From positions 1 through 64,000 of the forward strand of contig NZ_AUTC01000146.1 of the NCBI RefSeq assembly GCF_001461695.1: DNA of 64,000 bases. Reading direction: 5' to 3'. This document shows positions 19,301 to 26,847 of this stretch, one piece after another (within the stretch, counting starts at the first letter, position 1; every line of letters starts with the position of its first letter). Under the pieces are notes generated by a model. The model worked only from the letters and a program-made list of their open reading frames with translations. It did no database searches and was not told the DNA's origin. Source of the stretch: Sinorhizobium fredii USDA 205 (GTDB lineage: Bacteria > Pseudomonadota > Alphaproteobacteria > Rhizobiales > Rhizobiaceae). Both the position numbers and the translations under genes were made by a program.

Positions 19301-19938
19301 GCCGGCATCCAGGCGAAGGCGTCGCGCAGCGACAGATGGAAGAGCATCTGCTCGCGGTCCTTCGGCGTGACGATTACGATCTTCGTCGGCGCGCTGCCAA
19401 TAGCGGCCACCGCACCTTCGCCCTGCTTCACCGTGACGCTGCCGAAGGCGTTGCTGAGCTCGACGACGCCTTCGAGTACGGTGAGCGAGGTCCTGCCATC
19501 GCCCCCGACGGTCATGGTCCAGTCGGTGCCGCGGATGGCGGCTGCGGCGGCCGGCGTGTCGATCACCAGACCTTCGCCGCCGCGTTCGGCGCGCGCCCAG
19601 ATCGACCCCGATTGGAGCTCGAGGCTCGTGTCGCCTCCGCCGATCTGCTTGACCCGCAGGGCGGTGTTACGCCCGAGCCGGATCTGCGTATGGTCCCGAA
19701 AGAGCACGGCGAGCGCGCCGGTGGCGTTGGTGCGCAGCACGTCGCCCGGAAGCAGGTCCTGGGCAAGGTCGACGAAGCGCCAGTTCGAGATGTCGACGAA
19801 TCGCACCTCCTCGCCGGACTTGCGAGCAATGACGGACCCTGCGGCCGGCTGATTTCGCGGCACCGGCTCGGCAAGAGCCGACCATGGCGCAAAAAGCGCC
19901 ATTGCGATCAGCAATGCCCCCGTTATTCCTCGCCGCAT
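16309..19938 (-). CDS. FecR domain - TPR - outer-membrane beta-barrel fusion protein
   Basis: A 1209-residue exported protein in three parts. After a signal peptide (about 1-23, ending SALA) comes a FecR-type beta domain (about 50-185: SGSIWARAE, VIDTPAAAAAIRGTDW, LEGVVELS). A long TPR region follows (about 240-610, with LDPLDPVAHANLAIQYMDE). The last 500 residues or so look like a beta-barrel resembling TonB-receptor C-termini and end in VKVRF, the terminal aromatic being the outer-membrane insertion signal. I see no plug domain. I prefer ATG 19938; GTG 19962 is possible. It overlaps the CHASE2 cyclase gene (TGATG). The FecR domain in the periplasm facing a CHASE2 sensor suggests it passes an outer-membrane signal to the cyclase; that is inference. 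Confidence 0.88.
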   Translation of the reverse strand: MRRGITGALLIAMALFAPWSALAEPVPRNQPAAGSVIARKSGEEVRFVDISNWRFVDLAQDLLPGDVLRTNATGALAVLFRDHTQIRLGRNTALRVKQIGGGDTSLELQSGSIWARAERGGEGLVIDTPAAAAAIRGTDWTMTVGGDGRTSLTVLEGVVELSNAFGSVTVKQGEGAVAAIGSAPTKIVIVTPKDREQMLFHLSLRDAFAWMPATHLSAPEMRRQRARIEARAEASRSAEDWLTLAEIYLSLNGRVKAQAALAEASRRGLSGSQRPRADLIRALIAGSSNQFEEAAQLFAKAERGLDASRRTIASYGGYFARGLADPDRVEEPPRAAAGRYAGIAQAWTAGFREDIPAAIAAVRKAEQRYPDDPTLPAARALLALLLDDRDELRDAVERALAIDPEDPTALDARAHYRYHLANDLDGALADLNKALKTAPGSSTTWNFLGLVQGARGDNRAAEAAFKEAIALDPLDPVAHANLAIQYMDEMRMAEARREIDTALSVDPSFDVALVARGRYHLQNGEVDKAVEDLLAGSTANPAYSNAQLLLAAAHYEKGDRIPGAQALDNADRLDPNDAVVATVRTAIAIDAYDADAAIRNAQEAMRRTRARGGDTAALGANQEAGSTLNDAFRLQGLDAWGQYYGDAVFDPFTGASYVDQAVRGSVNPFFNNYDFAANAITNTVNTTSFSALIQGLLIEPHMLASRERTVNLLHSPFFEAELGGGFTASQGQVGWIGEAAVGGFTVSPFPISFSGTFQWEEPRDTVDLGSGLQLDRELRLSGGNGYLTATPSPDDRVVAFLNMAEVDDSRNIFDIPNPRLFPFFSDILNEYSASSLNSGVAWSHTFGYQNVANAAFFFSDREIDETSRTVFSDIPFIDLTYFRSEQHETSYIGALNHLYGDGNFTWRYGIEGGAVISKEKAERYDLIDSIPFTSASSSATVGVMKAYIDGLYEITPDLKAEGALFARYIEGVNDNHVRLEPKLGIAWAPAEGHWLRAAVQREGYSFGAATLAPVGIVGLQPNQFLIGTEGYADTLALRWDAEWNDWLFTAVDYQHQEIRDGSIDLPFSTTDFDFDKARIDRVALTANLALGHGLGLSATVARTESEDLSSGSSGDLPFLPESSGQVALTWVNTANIKTTVAANYIGERSEGSITHDDFWTLDAALQWEPFDKRFEVELAGFNLLDEEFEVRNGLPGWGPTVKGTVKVRF

Positions 19939-20068
19939 CCGTGCAATTGCCCCTCGTTGCACGGAATCCAGTGGATTTGCGCGGGAGAAAAGTCAAGCGC
20001 CCAGTTTTGGGCATATGTTATTGCCGCGCTGGTGTAATAAAGAGGAGACAGGAAGCAAGGGGGCACGC

Positions 20069-20614
20069 ATGGATCTAGGGGGAAACCTGTACAAGCTCGA
20101 ACCTTCAAGTGAAGGAGAGGGCCACGAGGTCGCGCAGAGCGCCTATTACGATCACATCCAGAAGATCAATGATGTCTTTTCCGATCAGATCAAGATGTCC
20201 GATCAGAAGGCAGCCTATATTTTTACCTTCATGTTTGCCTTTCTGGTCTCGTCCGAAGAGGGTCGCAACGTGTTTACTTGGCAGCGCTACATGGAAGGCG
20301 AGATGCTGCCGGCGATATTCTCGGCCACCATGGCACTGGCTTCGATATTCTCGCTCATTGCCGCCATCCTCGTCGTTCTGCCGAGGAAGGGCGCCACGTC
20401 TACGACCCTCTTCTGGGGTGCGTGGAGCGCGCATCGTGACGAGTTCATCGATGCGGCGGGCCGCGGTGATTCGGGCTATCTGTTTCGCCAGTATGTGGAC
20501 AATGCCGACGTGCTCTCGGCGATCGCCTGCAGCAAATACCGCTTCGTCATCGCCGCCTTCCGCGGCCTTCTGGTGACGGTGCTAGCCTACGTCTGTCTGC
20601 TGGCAATCCCCTGA
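20069..20614 (+). CDS. membrane protein with Pycsar-effector (PycTM/DUF5706-like) fold
   Basis: A 181-residue protein whose layout fits the Pycsar effector transmembrane family. An N-terminal helix runs into SDQKAAYIFTF (Asp45, Lys47, Ala48; the family's D-x-KA motif). Two membrane segments follow (about 48-61 and 80-104), then VLPRKG (Pro105-Arg106). Next come a soluble helical part and Lys156-Tyr157 before a last membrane helix (about 159-180). In Pycsar phage defence such proteins are opened by cCMP or cUMP and damage the membrane. Here the gene is divergent, by 130 bases, from a FecR-TPR-barrel/CHASE2-cyclase operon, so a cyclic-nucleotide-gated role is plausible. The ATG at 20069 has AAGGGGG five bases upstream. 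Family is by eye; function is inferred. Confidence 0.7.
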   Translation: MDLGGNLYKLEPSSEGEGHEVAQSAYYDHIQKINDVFSDQIKMSDQKAAYIFTFMFAFLVSSEEGRNVFTWQRYMEGEMLPAIFSATMALASIFSLIAAILVVLPRKGATSTTLFWGAWSAHRDEFIDAAGRGDSGYLFRQYVDNADVLSAIACSKYRFVIAAFRGLLVTVLAYVCLLAIP

Positions 20615-20682
20615 ACCTCGGCGGAGACCGTAACCAACCTTGCTGAAAAGTGGCGTGCGCCACCTCGGCCGGCTGGTCGCGC

Positions 20683-21369
20683 CTACACCGAGTCGCGCAC
20701 CCGTTCCCAGGCCTTCGTGAGGTGCCGCCCCAACACTTCCGATAGTCTCGCCTGATCGCGCGCCTCGAGCGCGGCGATCATCTCCTCGTGCTCGGCGACG
20801 GCGGCGGCCCATTTCTCCGGGCCCTCATGGCCGATGAAGCGGATGCGCTTCAGGCGCGTCTGCAGCACACCGTGCATGTCGGCCAGCGCAGCATTGCCGG
20901 AAAGCTGAGCGATCGCCGTGTGGATCTGCTGGTTCAGCTTATAATATTGCAGCCGGTCGCCCGCCTTGTATCGGCTGACCATCTCGTCGTGCAGCGCCCG
21001 CACCTCTGCTATCCCCGCATCGCTTGCGGCCTCGCAGGCAAGCCGGCCGGCGAGTTCCTCGAGCGATCGCAGCACCGTCAACATGTCCTGGACGTCCTTG
21101 GCGCTGAAGCGCTTGACGACGGCGCCGCGGCTCGGCACGAGCTCGACCAGGCCCTCGCTCGCCAGATATTTGATCGCCTCGCGAAGCGGCGTGCGCGACA
21201 CGCCGAGCTGTTCGCCAAGCTGGCCTTCGTGTAGGCGGGTGCCGGGCGCAAGATCGCCCTCGATGATCATGTCACGCAGGTGGCTGACCAGCGTGTCGTG
21301 CAGCGCGGTGCGCCGGATCGGCCCCGGGCCGCCTTCGGGCCGCCGCTCCAATGATGTGATTTCGTTCAT
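20683..21369 (-). CDS. GntR-family regulator, FadR/FCD subfamily
   Basis: A 228-residue regulator. The GntR winged helix spans about residues 22-86 (LRDMIIEGDLAPGTRLHEGQ, GVSRTPLREAIKYL). The all-helical FCD ligand domain follows (residues 95-225) and keeps the metal-binding pattern, with HDEMVSRY, NQQIHTAIA and AEHEEMIAALE. Such regulators usually repress a neighbouring catabolic operon and are released by an organic acid. It is divergent from pdxA-tctCBA-isomerase-kinase, its likely target. The ATG at 21369 is preferred; the open frame to 21420 adds an unconserved basic stretch. Confidence 0.9.
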   Translation of the reverse strand: MNEITSLERRPEGGPGPIRRTALHDTLVSHLRDMIIEGDLAPGTRLHEGQLGEQLGVSRTPLREAIKYLASEGLVELVPSRGAVVKRFSAKDVQDMLTVLRSLEELAGRLACEAASDAGIAEVRALHDEMVSRYKAGDRLQYYKLNQQIHTAIAQLSGNAALADMHGVLQTRLKRIRFIGHEGPEKWAAAVAEHEEMIAALEARDQARLSEVLGRHLTKAWERVRDSV

Positions 21370-21479
21370 TTTTCCCGTTCTGCGCTCAGGCCGGTGACCG
21401 GTCTCCGTTCCCACGACCACTCGATTGAATCAGCGGTGTCTCATTCAAGCATGGAGACAGGCTTCGCCAGCGTCAACAA

Positions 21480-21540
21480 AAAATGCTGCATACAGAATAC
21501 AAAAGACTTGATGCAGAATTTTGAATAACGTATGACATCG
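21480..21540. promoter_or_regulatory. AT-rich control region of the pdxA-tct operon
   Basis: Just before the pdxA start is the most AT-rich stretch of the intergenic region. It holds two ATACA repeats (in GCATACAGAATACAAAAG) and two TGCA-centred elements. It is the natural place for the operon promoter and the GntR site. I cannot single out a certain operator. Confidence 0.35.
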
Positions 21541-21570
21541 ATTAACGCGGGAAGACGGAGGAGATCTCAC

Positions 21571-22617
21571 ATGACGAGCAATGGTGCGGCTGAAGCAAAG
21601 GGGCGACGTCCTGTCATTGCGCTGGCCATGGGCGATCCGGCCGGGATCAGTCCGGAACTGACGGCGCGGCTGCTGGCGCTCGACGAAGTCCGCTATGCGG
21701 CACACATTGTCGCGATCGGGGACCGCCGCATCCTTGACGAGGGTGCGAAGGTCGCCGGCGTCGAACTCGATCTCGAGACCGCCTCGCTCGAAACGTTCGA
21801 TAATATCGGCACCTCGCGTCACCTCTTCGTCGATCTCAAGCATCTCGACCCGGCCGACGTGGTGCGCGGCGAGGCTACGCTTGCCGGCGGCGCCTTCGCC
21901 ACCCGGAATTTCCGCGCGGCGCTGGAGCTGGCGCATGCCGGCAAGGCCGATGCGGTCTGCTTCACGCCCTTCAACAAGAAGGCGATGCGCTTTGCCTATC
22001 CGGGCTATGACGACGAGATCCGCTTCGTCGCCGATGTGCTTTCCTTCACCAGCAAGGTCCGCGAGTTCAATGTTCTCGAAAAAGTATGGAACGCCCGCGT
22101 CACCTCGCACATTCCGCTGTCGGAGGTGGCGCGGAGCCTTACGGTGGAAGGGATCGTTGCCGAACTCGAGCTGACCCGGGCCTGCCTCAGGAATGCCGGC
22201 CATGACGAGGCGAAGATCGCGGTCGCCGGGCTCAACCCGCATGCCGGCGACGGTGGCAGCTTCGGCATGGAAGAGATCGACATCATCGAGCCCGCCGTCG
22301 AAAAAGCCAAGGCGCTCGGCTTCAACGTCGAAGGGCCGTTCCCGGCCGACACGGTATTCGTGCGGGCGCTGAAAGAAGGCTTCCACGCGGTGCTGACGAT
22401 GTATCACGACCAGGGCCAGATCGCCATGAAGCTGATGGGCTTCGACAAGGGCGTGACGATGATGGGCGGGCTGCCATTTCCGCTCTGCACGCCCGCCCAC
22501 GGCACGGCCTATGACATTGCCGGCAAGGGCATTGCCGATGTCGGCGCCAGCCGTGAAGCGATTCTGCTTGCGGCCCGCATGGCGAGGAAAAACAGGGGTC
22601 TCTCGGCGGCCGCCTGA
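21571..22617 (+). CDS. PdxA2-type 4-phospho-D-threonate/D-erythronate dehydrogenase family protein
   Basis: A 348-residue PdxA-family NAD-dependent oxidative decarboxylase. Family marks are ALAMGDPAGISPEL at the start and the metal-binding histidines in TSHIPLS, NPHAGDGG and MYHDQGQIAMK. True PdxA acts in vitamin B6 synthesis, whereas PdxA2 oxidises 4-phospho-tetronates to dihydroxyacetone phosphate in sugar-acid breakdown. The setting here (GntR regulator, TctCBA transporter, isomerase, DhaKL-like kinase) favours PdxA2. The ATG at 21571 follows GGAGGAG; the ATG at 21532 is less likely. Confidence 0.85.
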   Translation: MTSNGAAEAKGRRPVIALAMGDPAGISPELTARLLALDEVRYAAHIVAIGDRRILDEGAKVAGVELDLETASLETFDNIGTSRHLFVDLKHLDPADVVRGEATLAGGAFATRNFRAALELAHAGKADAVCFTPFNKKAMRFAYPGYDDEIRFVADVLSFTSKVREFNVLEKVWNARVTSHIPLSEVARSLTVEGIVAELELTRACLRNAGHDEAKIAVAGLNPHAGDGGSFGMEEIDIIEPAVEKAKALGFNVEGPFPADTVFVRALKEGFHAVLTMYHDQGQIAMKLMGFDKGVTMMGGLPFPLCTPAHGTAYDIAGKGIADVGASREAILLAARMARKNRGLSAAA

Positions 22618-22692
22618 ATTCGCACGCTTTCAAGCCATACCGGCGTCAGGGGAGGTCTTGCGCCGGGATCCAACTCAACGGGAGGACCAGAT

Positions 22693-23679
22693 ATGAAGAA
22701 ATCCGTCTCTATCGCATGCATTATGGCCGCCGCCTTCGGCGTTGCCGCGCCGGCCGCGGCCTTCGAGCCGAACCGACCGGTGGAATTCGTCGTGACCGCC
22801 GGCCCCGGCGGCGGCACGGACATTTTCGCGCGCACCATCCAGGCGATCATCGCCAAATACGAGCTGATGAAGACGCCGGTCGTTGTCACCAACAAAGGTA
22901 GCGCCGGCGGTGCGGAAGGCTTCGTCTACACGGCCGGCTACAAGGGCGACGCCCATAAGCTCGCCTTCGGCACCAACAATGCCTACCTGCTGCCGGTTCG
23001 CGCCAAGGTGCCCTACAAGGCCGAGGACCTGACGCCGGTTGCCGCGCTGGCATCCGACGAATTCGTTCTCTGGGTCAACGGCAAGGCCGACTACTCGACC
23101 GCCGCGGACTTCGTCGCCAAGGCGAAGGAAGGTGGCTTGAAGATCGGCGGCAGCCAGTCGAAGGACGTCGACCAGATCCTCACTTCGATGATCAACGACG
23201 CGACAGGCGCGAAGATCAACTACATCCCGTTCAAGAGCGGCGGCGAGGCGGCCGTTCAGCTTGCCGGCGAGCATATCGACGCCAATGTCAACAATCCGAG
23301 CGAGAACCTCGGTCAGTGGCAGGCCGCCATGGTCAAGCCGCTCTGCGTCTTCAAGAGCGTCAAGCTTTCGAGCGACGCCAAGGTCGCCGGTGAGAAGGGC
23401 TGGGGCGATATCCCGACCTGCAAGGAAGCCGGCATTCCGATCGACAACTATTCGATGCCGCGCACCGTCTGGCTGCCGGGCGGCGTCGAGCCGGATGTCG
23501 TCCAGTTCTATGCGGATGTGATGCGCAAGGTTTCGGAAACGCCGGAATGGGCCAAGTATCTCGCAGACACGTCGCAGTCACCTGTCTATCTCAGCGGTAA
23601 CGAGCTCAAATCCGCCGTCGAGGTGGACGGCGCCGCGGTGAGCGAAGTGCTGAAGCGCGAAGGCTGGCTCGCCAACTGA
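22693..23679 (+). CDS. tripartite tricarboxylate transporter substrate-binding protein (TctC family)
   Basis: A 328-residue periplasmic binding protein with a signal peptide (MKKSVSIACIMAAAFGVAAP, cleaved after AAA at about residue 23). The Bug/TctC signature follows: RPVEFVVTAGPGGGTDIFAR near the start, then INYIPFKSGGEAAVQLAGEH. Such proteins bind carboxylates with two carbonyl bridges to water. Ligand unknown; with PdxA2 and a DhaK-like kinase next door a hydroxy acid such as a tetronate is a reasonable guess. GGGAGGACC lies before the ATG. Confidence 0.92.
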   Translation: MKKSVSIACIMAAAFGVAAPAAAFEPNRPVEFVVTAGPGGGTDIFARTIQAIIAKYELMKTPVVVTNKGSAGGAEGFVYTAGYKGDAHKLAFGTNNAYLLPVRAKVPYKAEDLTPVAALASDEFVLWVNGKADYSTAADFVAKAKEGGLKIGGSQSKDVDQILTSMINDATGAKINYIPFKSGGEAAVQLAGEHIDANVNNPSENLGQWQAAMVKPLCVFKSVKLSSDAKVAGEKGWGDIPTCKEAGIPIDNYSMPRTVWLPGGVEPDVVQFYADVMRKVSETPEWAKYLADTSQSPVYLSGNELKSAVEVDGAAVSEVLKREGWLAN

Positions 23680-23778
23680 GGCAAATGCCTGGCGGGCGCT
23701 CGATATTGAGCGGAAAGCGGGCGGACATGCTCGCTATCCCGCTTCAGGCGCCCGCCAGCGTTTCGAAAGGTTACGATC

Positions 23779-24279
23779 ATGAGTGAGAACAGTGCGAACG
23801 GGATCTCCCGCTTCACGGTCGAGCTTGGTGTCGCGGCGCTGACCGGCGCCTTCGGCGTCGCCGTCTGCTACGGCTCTCTCGATATCGGCGCCGGCTGGAG
23901 CGAGATGGGGCCGGATGCGGGCTATTTCCCCTTCTATATCGGCCTTCTCATCGTCTTCGGCAGCCTCGTCAATATTGTCCAAGCGTTCCTCAAGCATCGC
24001 GGCACCGGAGAGGTCTTCATCGACGCCGGCCGCGCCAAGGTGGTCGCCTCCTTCCTGCTGCCGCTAATTGCCTTCGGCGCTATCGCCGCCTGGCTCGGGC
24101 TCTATATCGGGACGGCGATCTATATCGCCGCGACGATGTTCTTCCAGGGCCGCTATAAATGGTGGATCGCGTTGCCGGCAGGGCTCGGCGTCTCGCTCGC
24201 CTTCTTCCTCATCTTCGAGATCGGCTTCCAGGTTCCGCTGCTGAAGGGACCGGTCGAAGCCTGGTTCGGGATCTACTGA
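23779..24279 (+). CDS. tripartite tricarboxylate transporter small membrane subunit (TctB family)
   Basis: A 166-residue protein with four hydrophobic segments in the TctB pattern (WSEMGPDAGYFPFYIGLLIV near the first third, typical of the family). It is the small integral-membrane subunit that pairs with TctA. It lies between tctC and tctA, with 99 and 34 base gaps, in the usual order C-B-A. Confidence 0.9.
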   Translation: MSENSANGISRFTVELGVAALTGAFGVAVCYGSLDIGAGWSEMGPDAGYFPFYIGLLIVFGSLVNIVQAFLKHRGTGEVFIDAGRAKVVASFLLPLIAFGAIAAWLGLYIGTAIYIAATMFFQGRYKWWIALPAGLGVSLAFFLIFEIGFQVPLLKGPVEAWFGIY

Positions 24280-24313
24280 CCCGGCCGAATGCATTGCCTG
24301 CGGGAGGAATGAC

Positions 24314-25849
24314 ATGGAAAATATCGGTCTCCTGATCGACGGCTTCGGCCACATCCTGAGCTGGAACCATATCCTCTTGATGATGGTGGGCGTGACGCTC
24401 GGCATCCTCGTCGGCGTGCTGCCCGGCCTCGGCGCGCCGAACGGCGTGTCGCTGCTTCTGCCGCTGACCTTCTCGATGGATCCGATTTCGGCGATCATCC
24501 TGCTCTCCTGCATGTATTGGGGGGCGCTGTTCGGCGGCTCGACGACCTCGATCCTCTTCAACATCCCGGGCGAACCGTCCTCCGTCGCCACCACCTTCGA
24601 CGGCTATCCGATGGCCAAGGCCGGCCAGGCGAGCCGGGCGCTGACACTCGCCTTCGTCTCGGCAGGCCTCGGGGCGCTCGCCGGCGTCGTGATGATCACG
24701 CTGCTTTCCGGCTGGGTCGCGAATTTCGCGCTGAAATTCTCGTCGCCCGAGTATTTCGCCGTCTATTTCCTCGCCTTTGCCAGCTTCATCTCGATGGGCG
24801 CGCAATCGCCCTTCAAGACGCTCGTCTCGATGATGCTCGGCTTTGCGCTCGCCTCGATCGGCATGGACACGATCTCCGGCAATCTGCGGCTCACCTTCGA
24901 TATTCCCGAACTCATCAAGGGCGTGAGCTTCCTGATCGCCGTCATGGGCCTCTTCGGCATCGGCGAATTGTTGCTGACGACGGAAGAGGGCCTGCGCTTC
25001 GAGGGCATCAAGGCACGCGTAAAGCTCGCCGAGATCGGCCGCACGCTGGTCGAGATCCCGCGCTACTGGCTGACGATCGCCCGCTCGACGATCATCGGCA
25101 TCTGGATGGGGATCACGCCAGCCGGCCCGACCGCCGCGTCCTTCATGAGCTATGGCGTTGCCCGCCGCTCGGCACGTGACAAATCGATGTTCGGCAAGGG
25201 CGATCCGCGCGGCGTCGTGGCGCCGGAAACCGCCGACCATTCGGCCGGCACCTCCGCCCTGCTGCCGATGCTGGCCCTCGGTGTGCCGGGTTCGGCAACC
25301 GCCGCGGTGATGATGGGCGGGCTGATGATCTGGGGCCTGACGCCCGGTCCGATGCTCTTCACCGACCGGCCGGATTTCGTCTGGGGCCTGATCGCCTCGA
25401 TGTATCTCGGCAATGTCGTCGCCGTCTTTCTGGTCATTGCGACCGTGCCGCTCTACGCTTCGATCCTGCGCGTGCCCTTCTCGATCATCGGGCCGATCAT
25501 CGTCGCGGTGATCTTCTCGGGCGCCTACCAGGTCGCGAATTCGGTCTCGGACATTTTCCTGGTCATCGGCTTCGGCCTCATCGGCTATGTCTTCAAGAAG
25601 CTCGACTATCCGCTGGCACCGCTGGTCCTTGCCATGGTGCTCGGCGACAAGGCGGAGGACGCCTTCCGGCAATCGATGCTGATGTCCGGAGGCAGCCTCG
25701 ATATCTTCTGGTCGAACGCGCTGGTTGCCGGTCTGATGACGCTCGGCCTGGCGCTGCTTCTCTCGCCGCTTGCCTTCTGGCTGATCGGCACCTTGCGCAA
25801 GCGCCGCCACGACGCCGCTCCGCATGGCGACGGCAACGCGGCGGCCTGA
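24314..25849 (+). CDS. tripartite tricarboxylate transporter large permease subunit (TctA family)
   Basis: A 511-residue permease with about 12 membrane segments. It carries the TctA signatures GVLPGLGAPNGVSLLLPL near the N-terminus and TAASFMSYGVARR and GVPGSATAAVMMGGLM in the second half. It carries the solute across the inner membrane using an ion gradient. GGGAGGAATGAC precedes the ATG. A long open frame runs antisense over most of this gene but is a codon-bias shadow. Confidence 0.94.
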   Translation: MENIGLLIDGFGHILSWNHILLMMVGVTLGILVGVLPGLGAPNGVSLLLPLTFSMDPISAIILLSCMYWGALFGGSTTSILFNIPGEPSSVATTFDGYPMAKAGQASRALTLAFVSAGLGALAGVVMITLLSGWVANFALKFSSPEYFAVYFLAFASFISMGAQSPFKTLVSMMLGFALASIGMDTISGNLRLTFDIPELIKGVSFLIAVMGLFGIGELLLTTEEGLRFEGIKARVKLAEIGRTLVEIPRYWLTIARSTIIGIWMGITPAGPTAASFMSYGVARRSARDKSMFGKGDPRGVVAPETADHSAGTSALLPMLALGVPGSATAAVMMGGLMIWGLTPGPMLFTDRPDFVWGLIASMYLGNVVAVFLVIATVPLYASILRVPFSIIGPIIVAVIFSGAYQVANSVSDIFLVIGFGLIGYVFKKLDYPLAPLVLAMVLGDKAEDAFRQSMLMSGGSLDIFWSNALVAGLMTLGLALLLSPLAFWLIGTLRKRRHDAAPHGDGNAAA

Positions 25850-25901
25850 TCCGGCCGCTGCAGAATACCCGACTTAATTTCCAAATCTCGAGGAGTCGAC
25901 C

Positions 25902-26843
25902 ATGGCGCCAGGCAAATGGAACCGTGACAACTGGCCGATTGCGGCCGCGATGATCCAGTACCCGAACCTGCTGCCGGACGGTCGGTCCGTGCAGGACCAG
26001 TCGGTGGAGGAGTGGGCCGCGACGCTTACCGACGTGGTCGATGCCGGCTTTACGGAACTCGACCCGACCGATAGCTGGATCCGGCTCGCCGATCTATCCC
26101 CCGATCGGCTCGAAGCGTTCGTCGGGTTGACCCGATTCCTCGGTCTCACCATTCCGGCGATCTCCACCTCGCGGCGCAGCCTGATCGACCCCGAGCATGG
26201 CGACGATTATCTCGCCTATGGACACCGGCTCATCGAGACTGCCGCCGCTGTCGGCGCAGGCTCCGTCTCGTTCGGCTTCTTCGGTCCGCTGACGGAGGCG
26301 CAGAAGAAGGTGCTGTGGTTCTGGACCGTCGATGGGCCGAAGAACCCGGATGACGCGGCGACCTGGCAGAAGGCGGTTTCGCGGGTCCGCGCGCTCGGCC
26401 GTCATGCGGAAGATCTCGGCGTCGAAGTCTCGCTGGAAATGTACGAGGACACCTATCTCGGGACGGCCGACAGTTCCGTGCGCTTCGTCGAGGAGGTCGG
26501 GCTCGCCAATGTCGGCATCAACGCCGATCTCGGCAACCTCGTCCGTCTGCACCGCCCGGTCGAACATTGGCAGGAAATGATGGCAAAGGTTGCGCCCTTT
26601 GCTAAATATTGGCACGTCAAGAACTACAACCGTACGGAGGATGCGGCATCGGGGCTCATCGTCACCCACCCGGCCCCGCTCGAATTCGGCGTCATCAATT
26701 ACCGTGCGGCGATCCGCATGGCGCTGGCGCACGGCTTCGACAGCCCCTTCCTCTGCGAACATTACGGTGGCGACGGCCTTTCCGTCAGTGCCGCCAATCG
26801 CGATTATCTGAGGCGCATCCTGCCTCGCGAAGAGGGACATTGA
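25902..26843 (+). CDS. sugar phosphate isomerase/epimerase family (TIM barrel)
   Basis: A 313-residue xylose-isomerase-like TIM-barrel protein. Metal-ligand positions of the family can be seen: LEMYEDTYLG (Glu), INADLGNL (Asp), YWHVKNYN (His) and the late LCEHYGG (Glu). Members include sugar epimerases and the 2-oxo-tetronate isomerase OtnI. In this operon, between a transporter and a kinase with a PdxA2-type enzyme, an isomerase of a C4 acid or ketose is likely, but the substrate cannot be read from sequence. GAGGAG lies before the ATG. Confidence 0.85.
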   Translation: MAPGKWNRDNWPIAAAMIQYPNLLPDGRSVQDQSVEEWAATLTDVVDAGFTELDPTDSWIRLADLSPDRLEAFVGLTRFLGLTIPAISTSRRSLIDPEHGDDYLAYGHRLIETAAAVGAGSVSFGFFGPLTEAQKKVLWFWTVDGPKNPDDAATWQKAVSRVRALGRHAEDLGVEVSLEMYEDTYLGTADSSVRFVEEVGLANVGINADLGNLVRLHRPVEHWQEMMAKVAPFAKYWHVKNYNRTEDAASGLIVTHPAPLEFGVINYRAAIRMALAHGFDSPFLCEHYGGDGLSVSAANRDYLRRILPREEGH

Positions 26844-26847
26844 AGCG

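Noticed and set aside
20650..20663. Terminator between the Pycsar-effector-like gene and the GntR gene
   Set aside because: The stem GTGGC-GTGC-GCCAC is only five pairs with no T-run, too weak to report.
24209..25825. 538-residue open frame antisense to the tctA gene
   Set aside because: It is rich in Arg, Asp, His and Glu with no family pattern and lies exactly over a well-supported permease. It is a shadow of the codon bias.
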